Shown: positions 24,041-36,000 of the stretch, piece after piece
How positions within the stretch are numbered: position 1 is the first letter of the stretch
Layout of the letters: each line of letters opens with the position of its first letter
Origin: Patiria pectinifera
Lineage: Eukaryota > Echinodermata > Asteroidea > Valvatida > Asterinidae
NCBI GenBank assembly: GCA_029964075.1
Contig: CM057133.1
Coordinates: forward strand, 18,066,699-18,130,698
DNA length: 64,000 bases
Reading direction: 5' to 3'
Translations under genes and position numbers: made by a program
The notes under the pieces: generated by a model
The model's database searches: none
What the model was told of the DNA's origin: nothing
What the model saw: the letters and a program-made list of their open reading frames with translations, nothing else

Positions 24041-27000
24041 GTAAGTATCTTGTATTTTGCATTTTATGAAATAAAGTACAGTGATATGTGAGGGAAATGG
24101 CGAAGTATTTTGTCATGTTTATGTCATGTGGGAAAGTCGAGCCAGCTGACTTTGTCCACAGATTGCCTGTAGTACAGTGTACTGGTTTTACGTGTATTTC
24201 CGACATCCGGCAAAATATTGTTAAAACTTAAATTTAGCCGGTCTTTTTGAAAATTTAAAAAAATTCCTTTACCAGCAGTGACCAAGCGCGATGCATCGAT
24301 TATGATAATGAGAAGACCGGATCCAATTGTAAACACAAACTTGTGCATTTCGAACGATAAAACTTATTAAAAGGGAGTCGGGTACTCCTAGAACTATGAC
24401 TGAGGCTCCACGTAGTGGAGCCTCATAGATTTAGAACCCCGCAAAATTGTCAGCACAAAACACTAATTAAGTACAAAAACGTCCATCAAAATGCAGAAAT
24501 TTCCCACAGAACCGCTGCACAGTTTGCCCCTAGCCCAGGTTGGACGAAGTCTTCATTGCAATACGACTAACGTAGGGAGGAAAGGGAGTCCACCAGGGCT
24601 AAGTTTGCCCCCAAACTCCGTACTACACCTCATGACATACTCACAAAATATGCGCAGACACTTGAAACGTGCACGCATATGATCGAGCGATGATTTTCGG
24701 TTCGCTGATCGGAGTGCGCCGCGGGGGGGTACGGTACATGCACTTGTACGCATTAGCATACTATCATTTCGCTTGTACCGTACCGTACCCCCCGCGGCGC
24801 GCTCCGAGCGAACCGAAAATCATCGCTCGATCATATGCGTGCACGTTTCAAGTGTCAGGTTGGCTCAGTGCGGAAAGGGCATATTTTTCATCATTTTAGC
24901 CCAAAAAACGACAAAATCCAGCGATGTTTGTTCTGCGCATATTTTGTGAGTATGTCATGAGGTGTAGTACGGAGTTTGAGGGCAAACTGTGCAGTGGTTC
25001 TGTGGGAAATTTCTGCATTTTGATGGACGTTTTTGTACTTAATTAGTGTTTTGTGCTGACAACAATTTTGCGGGGTTCTAAATCTATGAGCCTCATAGTT
25101 CTAGGAGTAGGAGTCAGGAACTAGCTTGAACTGGTTTCCGCCCATAAAATCTGCCCTTGTTCCCAACTCCCTCGTTCGACATGCACTTGTGTTTACAAAT
25201 GTGATCCAGAAAGTTGAAAGTGCCTATAGGCAGATGCAACTTTGCTTGACCTCAAGTACAGTTGTATATCGAATATTCTCGATATTGGATTTCCGATATA
25301 TCAATTCTTGAAAATTCTAATATCGATGGTGCTTACTTTGCACGGCGATAGTGCCTTCACCTCGGACATGTCGGAATGTTTTCACTGCGCTACCCGGAAC
25401 TTAAGTGACACGCAAGTTGCGTCATCCTATAACCCCTTGCTGAAACCTTTACAAGAATTTGTGTTTCAACATGTTCAATTTGTATTCACAGGGAAACCAT
25501 GTTTCCTGAAGACGGGTACCAAGGAAGGACCCAACAAGGGGAAAAGCTACTATATCTGCAGTATGGGACCAGGGAAGCAGTGCAACCACATTAAGCAAGC
25601 AAGGTATTTGTTATTATTTTTAACATTAAAGGGAATGTACACCGTTGGCTTTTGCTGTAATTTTCAGAAATGAACTATTTGAGGGGTTAGTATTATAGAT
25701 CAAATATTGTTACACTGACATGTTTGAAGTTTTGTGTTCGAAAATGCTGGAAAAAAAACAAGAAAAACAAATATGTTCAAATAGTCTGGTTCCTTGACTC
25801 CACTAGAGATAAAATGGATCAATTTATAGATGCCGGAAAATTGTAAGGTAAGGGAACCAGTCTAGCTGGCCTGCACCCGTCCATGAACATGTACCCAATA
25901 GCAAACAAAATTTGGACTGAGATAAAGTGTAAAGTTAGAGCAGTGGTTGAAAAATAGTTAGGTTTTTCCAACGGTGGTCGGCCGACCACCGTTGGAAATG
26001 TATACAAAAATACCATTTTCTTGAAAATGACTTCACACCAGGTGCCATAATTTTAAGGATCCTTTAGACTGTCATTTACCAACATCCTAGTAAGGCCAAA
26101 AAAAAAAAATAGTTCTGCTTCCGATTACATGCCTTTCAAAAATAGGGTCGGTCGGTCGGAATTTTTTTTTTTGCCAATTTTTTTTATGCAGATTGAATGG
26201 GGTATTCAATTATATGCGAAGTTTTAGCCTGAACTATTTCCATTGCACTACGAAAGCTATACACAAAATGGCCACAAAAAGTGAATAAAACCTACCTTAA
26301 TTATCGTCAATATATTTACGTTCGATAATTCGTAAAAAAAATTGTGGAAAATTCAGGTCGTTCGCACCATATGCACAACGCTAGTCAAGAAGGGGAGCTG
26401 GCCAAAACTCCGAAGTGTGTGATGCACTGTACATGTACATGTGCCCGCGGCCAACGGGTCGAACATTTCGGGAAACACGCTGCATTGTATCACTCCAAGT
26501 ACGAGTAGTGCGATCTCAAAATGAACTCTTGAGTACGGAAAATACATACACAGACAAGCTATATCAAATCTGTGAATTAACTTGCAAAAATGTTCTTTCT
26601 CCACCGGTGTTTTTTTGGCATTTTTACGATGTCTTTCTTGGCATTTTTACGATGTCGAATCCGACCAGTTGACAGAGCACGTGCCTGCGCCTGCATAGCC
26701 ATGCTATATCGCATAGCCGTGCACAGACTAGTTACCGCATTTTCATCATTGGCCCCTGCGCGGCGCGGCGGGAACCAGTCGTCGCCGCATTGCGCTAGTA
26801 CGCACGTGATTATAGACATCGAATTGCGAAGTAGTTGAATCGCGAAGCGAATTTGTAAAAATAACGGAGGTTTCTTTTGAAAAAAATAGCGAATGTAAGT
26901 AAGAAAACAATAAATACAAGCATTTTTTTATGCAAAAGGGTTGTTGAGAGGTATTTTGTGAAGACAGACAAGACATAAGGTTTTTATTTTTTTTTATTCA

Positions 27001-30000
27001 ATCTTTTTTTTTTTTTTTTTTGGAATTGCCGATAAAATTTTTAGGGTCGCAGCCTAAAAATAGGGTCGGTCGGGTAACCGGAAGCAGAACTATTCTTTTT
27101 TTTGGCCTAAGGTATTTTGTAAAAACTTGGTAGTTTTATTTTTCGATGTTTGCAAATGTATATATTCCCTTTAACTAAGTTGGGCTGGCTGAAATATTTT
27201 GCTGCTTTCTGATGAGTTTATACAAGTTCATTTGTACACCTATGTACATGTACTTGTAAGATGGACTTGTAAGTTGAGTGGTACTAAATGTATGATTGGA
27301 GACATTAGACCTTTTGGGACCATTTATAATTTTACAGTGTACTGGTAAACATGTAGAAACAAACCAGATGTGCTCAGTCAACTTTTGTACTCGACCACAA
27401 CTGAATTCTAAACCTTCTGTTTGAACAGTCACAGTCAGTCAAACATTCCATCCACTTCCCCTGCTATGCCTTTTACACAAGCCAGGTTTGCAACTTTTCC
27501 TGCTGATTTCCGCTGATTTCCTCGTTTTTTACTTCTCATGAATGCCATTACAAATTGAAAAACACTGTGCAAAGTCTTGTGTGGTTAGGAACTTCCTCGT
27601 TTTATCTAAATTCCCAGTTGCGTGCCCAACAAGCTAGTCACCAACAGTCAGATCATATTTCAAGCAAGCACTCTGACTAGTCTGATTCGGTCAACAGAAT
27701 TGGTTGTACATGTATTAACAGACAAAAGCAGGCAACTGGTGGGCACAGCGGTTATACATCAATCATTTACATGTAGCTGTATCAAGTTACATTTGAAGAG
27801 CCACAGCCAGTCAATCCATGCTGTATGCAGGCAGGGAGCACGTAAAAGTATAGAAACATTCACTAATTCACTGATTTTGACTGAAAGGACAACTTTGCAC
27901 AGAATGTATGTTTGCTCAGTGAAGGAATCTGACAATCTGCATTTGAATATTCAAACTTGATTGTGCTAGCCAAATCCCAAGAGGATGTTTTCAGGAGGAA
28001 ACCAACCAAGTATCAATGGACATGTACTTCATTTTGTCCAAGCATTTTTTTTTTTAAGTTGGTGTATAATCTCACAGAGAAAATGGATGGTACGGTACTA
28101 CATGTACCAGGCCAAGACATAGTATTAACTAAACAAGTAGCGGTATATATTTTGGTATACACTATCATGTAACCCACTTGCTTATGTATGTTATTATCCT
28201 TCTCCACACCAGAGTTGCAGTATCCCATTGCTTGGTGCACGATGGTGACGCTGTGGAGCTGCAGGCCCTTGGAATCAACGCAACGACGGGGGAGAAAAAG
28301 TGAGTATCCTGAGACTGAACGCAAACAGTGTAGCCCATGGAATGTGCATGTTCTTAACCACAGTATTTGAGTATGTTGTGCACTCGCCAAGTACATTTGT
28401 AGCCACTTACGTATAGCACTGTATGACTCACTTACATGTGTACTGTACCGGCATCCTGTTCCCCACTTCTTATTATCGGTGCTGTGTGTTTTTGAGTAAT
28501 TTAGTACTCAATTATGGTCTAGATTTGTTTGAATATTTGAATAATTGAATATTGACATTGAGGTAAAAAATTATGTATAGTATTGTGCATGTATCAATAT
28601 ATTTACTCCATGTAGCAGACTTGCCGATATTTGACCGATTTTAGAGTTGCACATTAAGGCTAATATTTCTCATGGGAGTTCTCAAACCATTCGTGTAAAG
28701 TGCTCACAAAAATGTGGCATTTGACAGAGAATAAAACCTCTCAACTTATACAAATACAATTATGTCACCGATGTCTTTCGTCATCTTCTCAACTCCAGCT
28801 TACATTTTTTAAATATTCTATTTGGTAAAATGCTTTTCAAATATTCACTGGATGAACCAATATTTGGATATATTTGGCACAGCCCTACTTATACATGTAC
28901 AGTAAGGGTGAGTAATAAAAAAAAGAGTAGTTTCTCGTCCGGCTTTTTTGAAAAAATGAAGGAGGTTACTTTTTTTTTTTTCCTAAGGTGGCAGATTTTC
29001 CAAGATGGCGGATGGATTCTTCAATTTTCTCGGCTATTTTGCTGATACAAAATTAGCTTTTTAAAGGAGCCATAACCCTTTCTGCATAGCTACAATTTTG
29101 TTGGAAACAAATCAAAAGACACTATATTGACAATATGTGAGCAAAATACAATGTATATTGCAATAAAAAAAAAAGAGGCAGACGGGAAAAAAGGAAACGG
29201 GTGGGTGACGAGAAACTGGTTAATTTTTTTATATGGCCTAATCTGATCCAACTAAGTACATTGTACAACATGTATCTCCCTACTACATGAATGTGTTTTT
29301 ATTCTGAGCTTCCTTTTTCTTTTCCCTCTTCTTTTCCCTCTTTATCTTTACCCTGTGGCCCTCACCTTCAGTGGCCATTGCCATTTGTTTTTAGAAGTAT
29401 AATGTTCCTTTTACTTTTCCATTTTGTCCACCCAGGCGTTACTTTCGGTGCAGCAAGTACAGGGAGATGAGTAAAGGATGGTGCGGCTCAGTTATGGTCG
29501 GTAAAATCAACCAGCAGGTGGGTGCTATATGTGAATGTTTCTCAGTCTTGATTTATATCCATTTTGTCCTTTTTGCCAAAATCAGTGTGATAATTCTTGA
29601 AATTCCACATGGTTAATTTCAAGCAGATTGATGTTATGATATTATGAGAAAGCCTTTGCTTTTTTCCCCTGTCACCAAACCTCCTGTCACTAAATCTCCA
29701 CTCCACAGGAGTACTTTCCCCGCCTTCCACTGCTGTGACCCGGGTTCGAATCCCGCCTGGGCCAACATGTGAATTAGGTTTTCAGTTCCTACCTGTTTCC
29801 TTGGGTTTTACCTAGAACATTCTTCTGTGGTTTTCCTCCCACAGCTAAAACTGGTATTTTCCCTTAATTGTCTCCTCTGTACGGTTTCTTCAAGCTTGCG
29901 AGCGACAGTGCCGATGGCGCTTTTTAGAATCCTTGGTTTCATTACCAGAAATAAATAAATAATAATAACTGGGAATCTAAAGTAATACAATGTCCTTATC

Positions 30001-33000
30001 CTAACCAACCCACAAAACCTGAAGAAATTTGAGAATTTCACAGGTTTGAGAAAGGACAAAGAGTCCGACTACCTTCAGTCCAAATTTGGACTGGTGTCCC
30101 TTGAAAGTTAAAGTTAAAAAGAAGTCTGGAAGATTCAGAAATGTTAATATACAGTAATTGATATAAATATTTTCCTCCATTCTGTGAATGACAGTGTGAT
30201 GCCTTGCACCGTCAGCCATTGAAGGATCGCAACGGAACACAAGAGTCTCGGAGAAGTAAATCTGAAAAGGAGATCCCACAGAAACCCCAACAAAATGGAA
30301 GGGGCAGCACTAGAATGGAACATGCAAACCCTCAGAGAGAACCAACCAACCAACCCAAGAATCCTCCTAGCAGGTCGACCATGACCAATCCCACTTCTGC
30401 CACCAAAAATTCAGGGGTTGCCGATGGCATGGTCAAAGAGGGTCCGAGAGTATATCCTGATGAGTCAATGCAGTACACTGAGAGGGTACATAAAAGCAGC
30501 CTGCCTCCTCAAAGCCTGGCACAGAAGGACAAACCACTGCCGAAGTCGGTTTCTGTCCTCCGGTCGGAAATGGATGAACTGTCAGAGAGCTTTTCCTCCC
30601 AGATGGACATTTCTGGCAGTGACGATGTCTTCGTCACCAGTTCGAGTGCTGACAAACCTGCACAGGGTCCTTCTGCTACCAAACCGAGCAGTGGAAGTCA
30701 GGCTGCCATGGTTCAGCTCAAGGAGGCAGGTCAAGACAGTGCCCAACAAGGATTAAGAGGGAAAGAAACACTTTCTCCTAGGGAACTAACTGAGCAGCAG
30801 AAGGTGCAAGCAACTGACTCTAGAGGTGATCAGAGGGCAGCAATCCCAGGGTCTACTGCAGTTATCTCATCTAACGCTTCCAAGCCTTCCAATCAGGTTA
30901 TTGCTGGTGAACAATCCACAGCCAATAGCCAATCATCAAGCAGCTCCATCGCACAGATCCAATCAAAACCTACCACCTTGGCCAACGGTTCCCTTGCAGC
31001 CAAGGATGTAGTCCCTGCTGTCCCCTCACTAGCAAGTAACCATCGAATTAACCTCCCAACTAAGCCAAAAGACCTACAAATTGCAGCCAGCAAGCAGCAA
31101 ACAGCAGCTTCCACCATCCAGGACAGACAGGCCAAGCCCGTTGATATTGTAGACCTTACAGCAGATGACCCAACCACAGAAGCCCGGACAGTCTTACCCA
31201 ACAACCAAGCCAGACAGGCCATCCCAGCTACCCGTCCCACAGCACCCACTACATCAACCTCCACCAATGGGCAGCTTAACCTCTTTCAGTCTTTTGGGAA
31301 GGTGACCTCTCAGCGAGAGCAGTTGGTTCAAGCAGTTCAGAAGGACATGCAGCTCAAGCATCAGCTGATCAGAGATCTTGACAAACAGAAGGTGAGCGCT
31401 TATCACACCGTGTTCAAGACAAAATCTTTCCAACCAAGATTGAAAATTCAGTTATTGTAAATTCATTATAGCGGAACATTTCCTTAGATTTGTTTTAATA
31501 CAAAGGCAATATTTTGAACAATGAACAAAAAACTGGCTCATTAACTCAGTGTCCTTCACCTACCTAAAAAAGTGACCAGGTCTTAGAGGATTTTGTAGCA
31601 GGGATGTAGTCGAGCCCATCACAAGTCCATTCACAAGTCCAGTCACAAGTCCAGTCACAAGTCCTGTTGTAAGACCAGTCACAAGTCCAGTCACAAGTCC
31701 AGTCACAAGTCCAGTCACAAGTCCATTCAAAAGTCCAGTCACAAGTCCAGTCACAAGTCCAGTCACAAGTCCAGTCACAAGTCCATTCACAGGTCCAGTC
31801 ACAAGTCCATTCACAAGCCCAGTCACAAGTCCATTCACAAGTCCATTCAAAAGTCCAGTCACAAGTCCAGTCACAAGTCCAGTCACAAGTCCATTCACAA
31901 GTCCAGTCGCAAGTCCAGTCGCAAGTCCAGTCACAAGTCCAGTCACAAGTCCATTCACAGGTCCAGTCACAAGTCCATTCACAAGTCCAGTCACAAGTCC
32001 ATTCACAAGTCCATTCAAAAGTCCAGTCACAAGTCCAGTCACAAGTCCAGTCACAAGTCCATTCACAAGTCCAGTCGCAAGTCCAGTCACAAGTCCAGTC
32101 ACAAGTCCAGTCACAAGTCCATTCACAAGTCCAGTCGCAAGTCCAGTCACAAGTCCAGTCACAAGTCCAGTCACAAGTCCATTCACAGGTCCAGTCACAA
32201 GTCCAGTCACAAGTCCAGTCACAAGTCCATTCACAAGTCCAGTCACAAGTCCAGTCACAAGTCCATTCACAGGTCCAGTCACAAGTCCATTCACAAGCCC
32301 AGTCACAAGTCCATTCACAAGTCCATTCAAAAGTCCAGTCACAAGTCCAGTCACAAGTCCAGTCACAAGTCCAGTCACAAGTCCATTCGCAAGTCCAGTC
32401 GCAAGTCCAGTCGCAAGTCCAGTCACAAGTCCAGTCACAAGTCCATTCACAGGTCCAGTCACAAGTCCAGTCACAAGTCCAGTCACAAATAACAGTGGAT
32501 GAACAATAACAAAGGAATACCTTTGTCAAAGCTCAGCTTGTGATTTTTGAATTGGGACTGGAGGACTTGTGATGGACTTGCAGGGACTTGTGATGGACCC
32601 GACTATGTCACTGTTTTGCAGGAGTGAGGGAGCATGTTAGAAAACCAAATGTTGCTTTCCTGGGCTTGACAAATTTTTAGAATACCCTGAAAGGTTCCTA
32701 TTGGCCAAAATAATCGGAAGGTTGGAATATTGTGCTAACTTTTAATAACGTCTTGTGTAGTGTTCATAATTTTGCAATAATTAAAAAAAAAAACAAGCAA
32801 AAACATGGTCGATTTTGCTGTGGTTTTCTTCCATTTGTAGCTTTATAGGTTTTTTTTTTTTTACATCATTCTATCCAAAGTAATACGCAATCAAGAAACA
32901 TAAAAGATTGCATAGTTACAACTGTCCAAGCATAACACAGATACCAATTCAATGTAAGATCAGTCTCAATCACCGATTTGTCTCAATCGCAAAGCTAACA

Positions 33001-36000
33001 TTTTGTGTTTTGTCGTCATTTTTATTTCACTCCCCAGAATGTTGTGAAGACTGTCCCGCTATCTATGCTCCCAGACAAGGGAGCCAAGCTGATCCAGCGA
33101 GTGGCATCCACGGAGGCAGAGCTCAAGCAGGTTGAGGCTAGAATACAGAAGGCCAGGATGAGTGGTATGATGTCTTGCCAACTTAATTGGGTTTTGAGCA
33201 ACTGGGATATCAATTGTTACTTTCACGATAAGAACAGAATGAGTGAAAAGGATTTTTTTAAAGGGAAGATACAACATTTGCAAATATCAAAAAACGAAAT
33301 GATCAAATTATCACGAAATACCTTACTGGATTGTTAGGGAATGACAGTCTAAAGCATCCTGTAAAATCGTGGCTCCTGGTGTGCTGACATTTGTAAGAAA
33401 AATTGTATATTTCCAACACTGGTCGGCCGACCAGCGTTGGAGAAAACTGGCTTTTTTTTTTTTCGAAAAAAACCCCCACCTAATTCCTCATATTGAGTTA
33501 TTCCGCATTTTCTTTGCAATTGATTACACACATGTGAAGGGGTACAAGCCAGCTAGATTGATTATCTGACCTTACAATTCCCCAAAGTCTATAAATTGCT
33601 TGTTTCATCTTAAAGGGAATGTACATCATTGGCTTTTGCTGTAATTGTCAGAAATTAACTATTTTGAGGGGTTAGTATAACAGATCAAATATTGTTACAC
33701 TGACATGTTTGAAGTTTTGTGTTCAAAAGAACTGGAAAACCAAGAAAAACAAAAATGTTTAAGTAGTCTGGTTCCCTGACTTCACTAAAGATGAAATGGA
33801 CCAATTTATAGATGCCGGAAAATTGTAAGGTAATGGAACCAGTCTAACTGGCCTGCACCCGTTCATGAACATGTAACCAATAGCAAACAAAATTTGGACT
33901 GAAAAAAAAATGTTAAATTTGGAGCAGTAGTTGAAAAATAGTTAGGTTTTTCCAACTGTGGTCGGCCGACCACCGTTGGAAATTTATACAAAATACCACT
34001 TTTCTTGAAAATGACTTAACACATGGTGCCATAATTTTACAGGATTATATTTAGACTGTAATTTACCAACATCCTAGTAAGGTATTTCGTAAAAAATTGG
34101 TAGGTTTGTTTTTCGATGTTTGCAAATGTTGTATATTCTCTTTAAGTGGGTCAGGGAACCAGACTACAAGAACATGATTGGTTTTCTTGGTTTTTCCAGC
34201 ATCTACAAGCCCAAAACATGAAAACGTCAGTTAAACAAAGTTTGCTATAACATACCGGTACTAATCCTCCAAATCCATTTTTTTCTGAAAATTGCAGCAA
34301 AAGCAAATGTTGTAAATTCCCTTTAAAAGCGTGTCAATTTTACTCTATTTTTATTTTACCATCATCTGCATGGAATGTTTTCATGGTGAACAGAATTCAT
34401 CTGCAGTAACTTTCACAGTAAAAGGCTGTAGGATAAAATACCTATGAAAAATGTCAAAATCTCAGTCTACAATGTACAATTTACCTATAAAAGGATTAAG
34501 AATGAATCACGATAAAGATTGTCGTTTTTTTTTTCTTAAAGGGAATGTACAACATTTGGTTTTGCTGCAATTTTCAGAAATAATTGAAATGGAAGATTAG
34601 TATGTTATAGCAAAATAACTGACTTGTTTTACGTTTTGGGCTTGTATATGCTGGAAAAACTAAGAAAACCAATCATATTCTTGTAGTCTGTTTTCCTGAC
34701 CCCACTTAAGATGAAACGGAGCAATTTATAAACTTTGCGGAATTGTAAGGTCAGAGAATCAGTCTAGCAGGCTTGTACCCCTTCACAGGTGTGTAATCAA
34801 TTGCAAAGAAAACGCGGAACAACTAAACATGAAAAAGTCAGAGCAGTTTTTGAAAAAAGCTAGTTTTCTCCAACGCTGGTCAGCCGACCAGTGTTGGAAA
34901 TTGATACAAAAATACCACTTTACTTAAAGATGTCAGCACACCAGGAGCCATGATTGTATGGGATGCTTTAGACTGTCATTCCCTAACAGTCCAGTAAAGA
35001 ATATTGTGGCAATTCGATCATTTTGTTTTTTGATGTTTGCAAATGTTGTATCTTCCTTTTAATTGGGTTTTGAGCAGTTGGGATATCAATCGTCACTTTT
35101 ACGACAAGCACAGAATGAGTGACAAGGATTTTTTTAAAAGCATGTGTCAATTTTTCTCTATATTATTTTACCATCATCTGCGTGAAATGTTTTCATGGTG
35201 AACAGAGTCCATTTGCAGTTTCTGTTCACAGGAGTAAAAGGCTGTAGAATAAAATACCTTGGGGGTGGTCAATATGAAAATTGTCCAAATCTCAGTCTAC
35301 AATGTACAACGTATCCATAAAAGGATTAAGAATAAATCACGATAATTATTGTAGTATTTTTTTTCTTAACTCCACAATGCATTTTCAACAATAAGTACTG
35401 CTTTGGAAGTGAAAACATTCGATCCTATATTAAAATTCTGCTGGACATGGCATTTTAGGCCAAAAAAAAAAAAAGTCTCCGGTTTCTGGTATGGAGCTTG
35501 CCCCAAAAGTGGTGCAGCGACGCGGCTTTTTTTTATTTACTTTTTTTCCCCTTCAAATGTCAGCTGATGACTGCAAATGGTGCCCGACTAAATTTACAAA
35601 TATATTGGAGTCCAGAGAGGCCACAGAAAGCTTATACTCGATCGTAACCCCATCTAAAAACATGTTAAAATTGTGCAGCAGCAGGATTACAGTCAAACCA
35701 GTAAGTTTGGCAGTTTCGAGACATCATCTTTGAAAAAAAAACTTTTTAATTTTGCCAACGCGCATGGCTACGGCGACGCCCGCGCATACCAGAAACCAGA
35801 GACTTTTTTTTTTGGGCCTTAAAAAAAAGATCACTTTCAAACCCTGCTTCCTGCTACATCTTTCCCTCCAATATTGACCAGAATTCTGGATTCTTCCCTG
35901 ACTGTTTTCTTCTCTAATCACCCTGTTATTAGTCACCTCAATGTTCTTGGTCTTTTGATACAGGACTCTTGTCTGCAAATACGATGAACGGAAGTTACCA

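Noticed and set aside
31620..32489. Possible CRISPR-like array because of regular short repeats
   Set aside because: Units are contiguous with no unique spacers, and the DNA is eukaryotic.
31560..32529. Two overlapping minus-strand open frames of more than 300 codons with GLVTGLVN and DWTCEWTC repeats
   Set aside because: They are translations of a 12-bp minisatellite inside a TTF2 intron. A 3n unit without stops stays open in several frames, and no coding signal lies outside the array.
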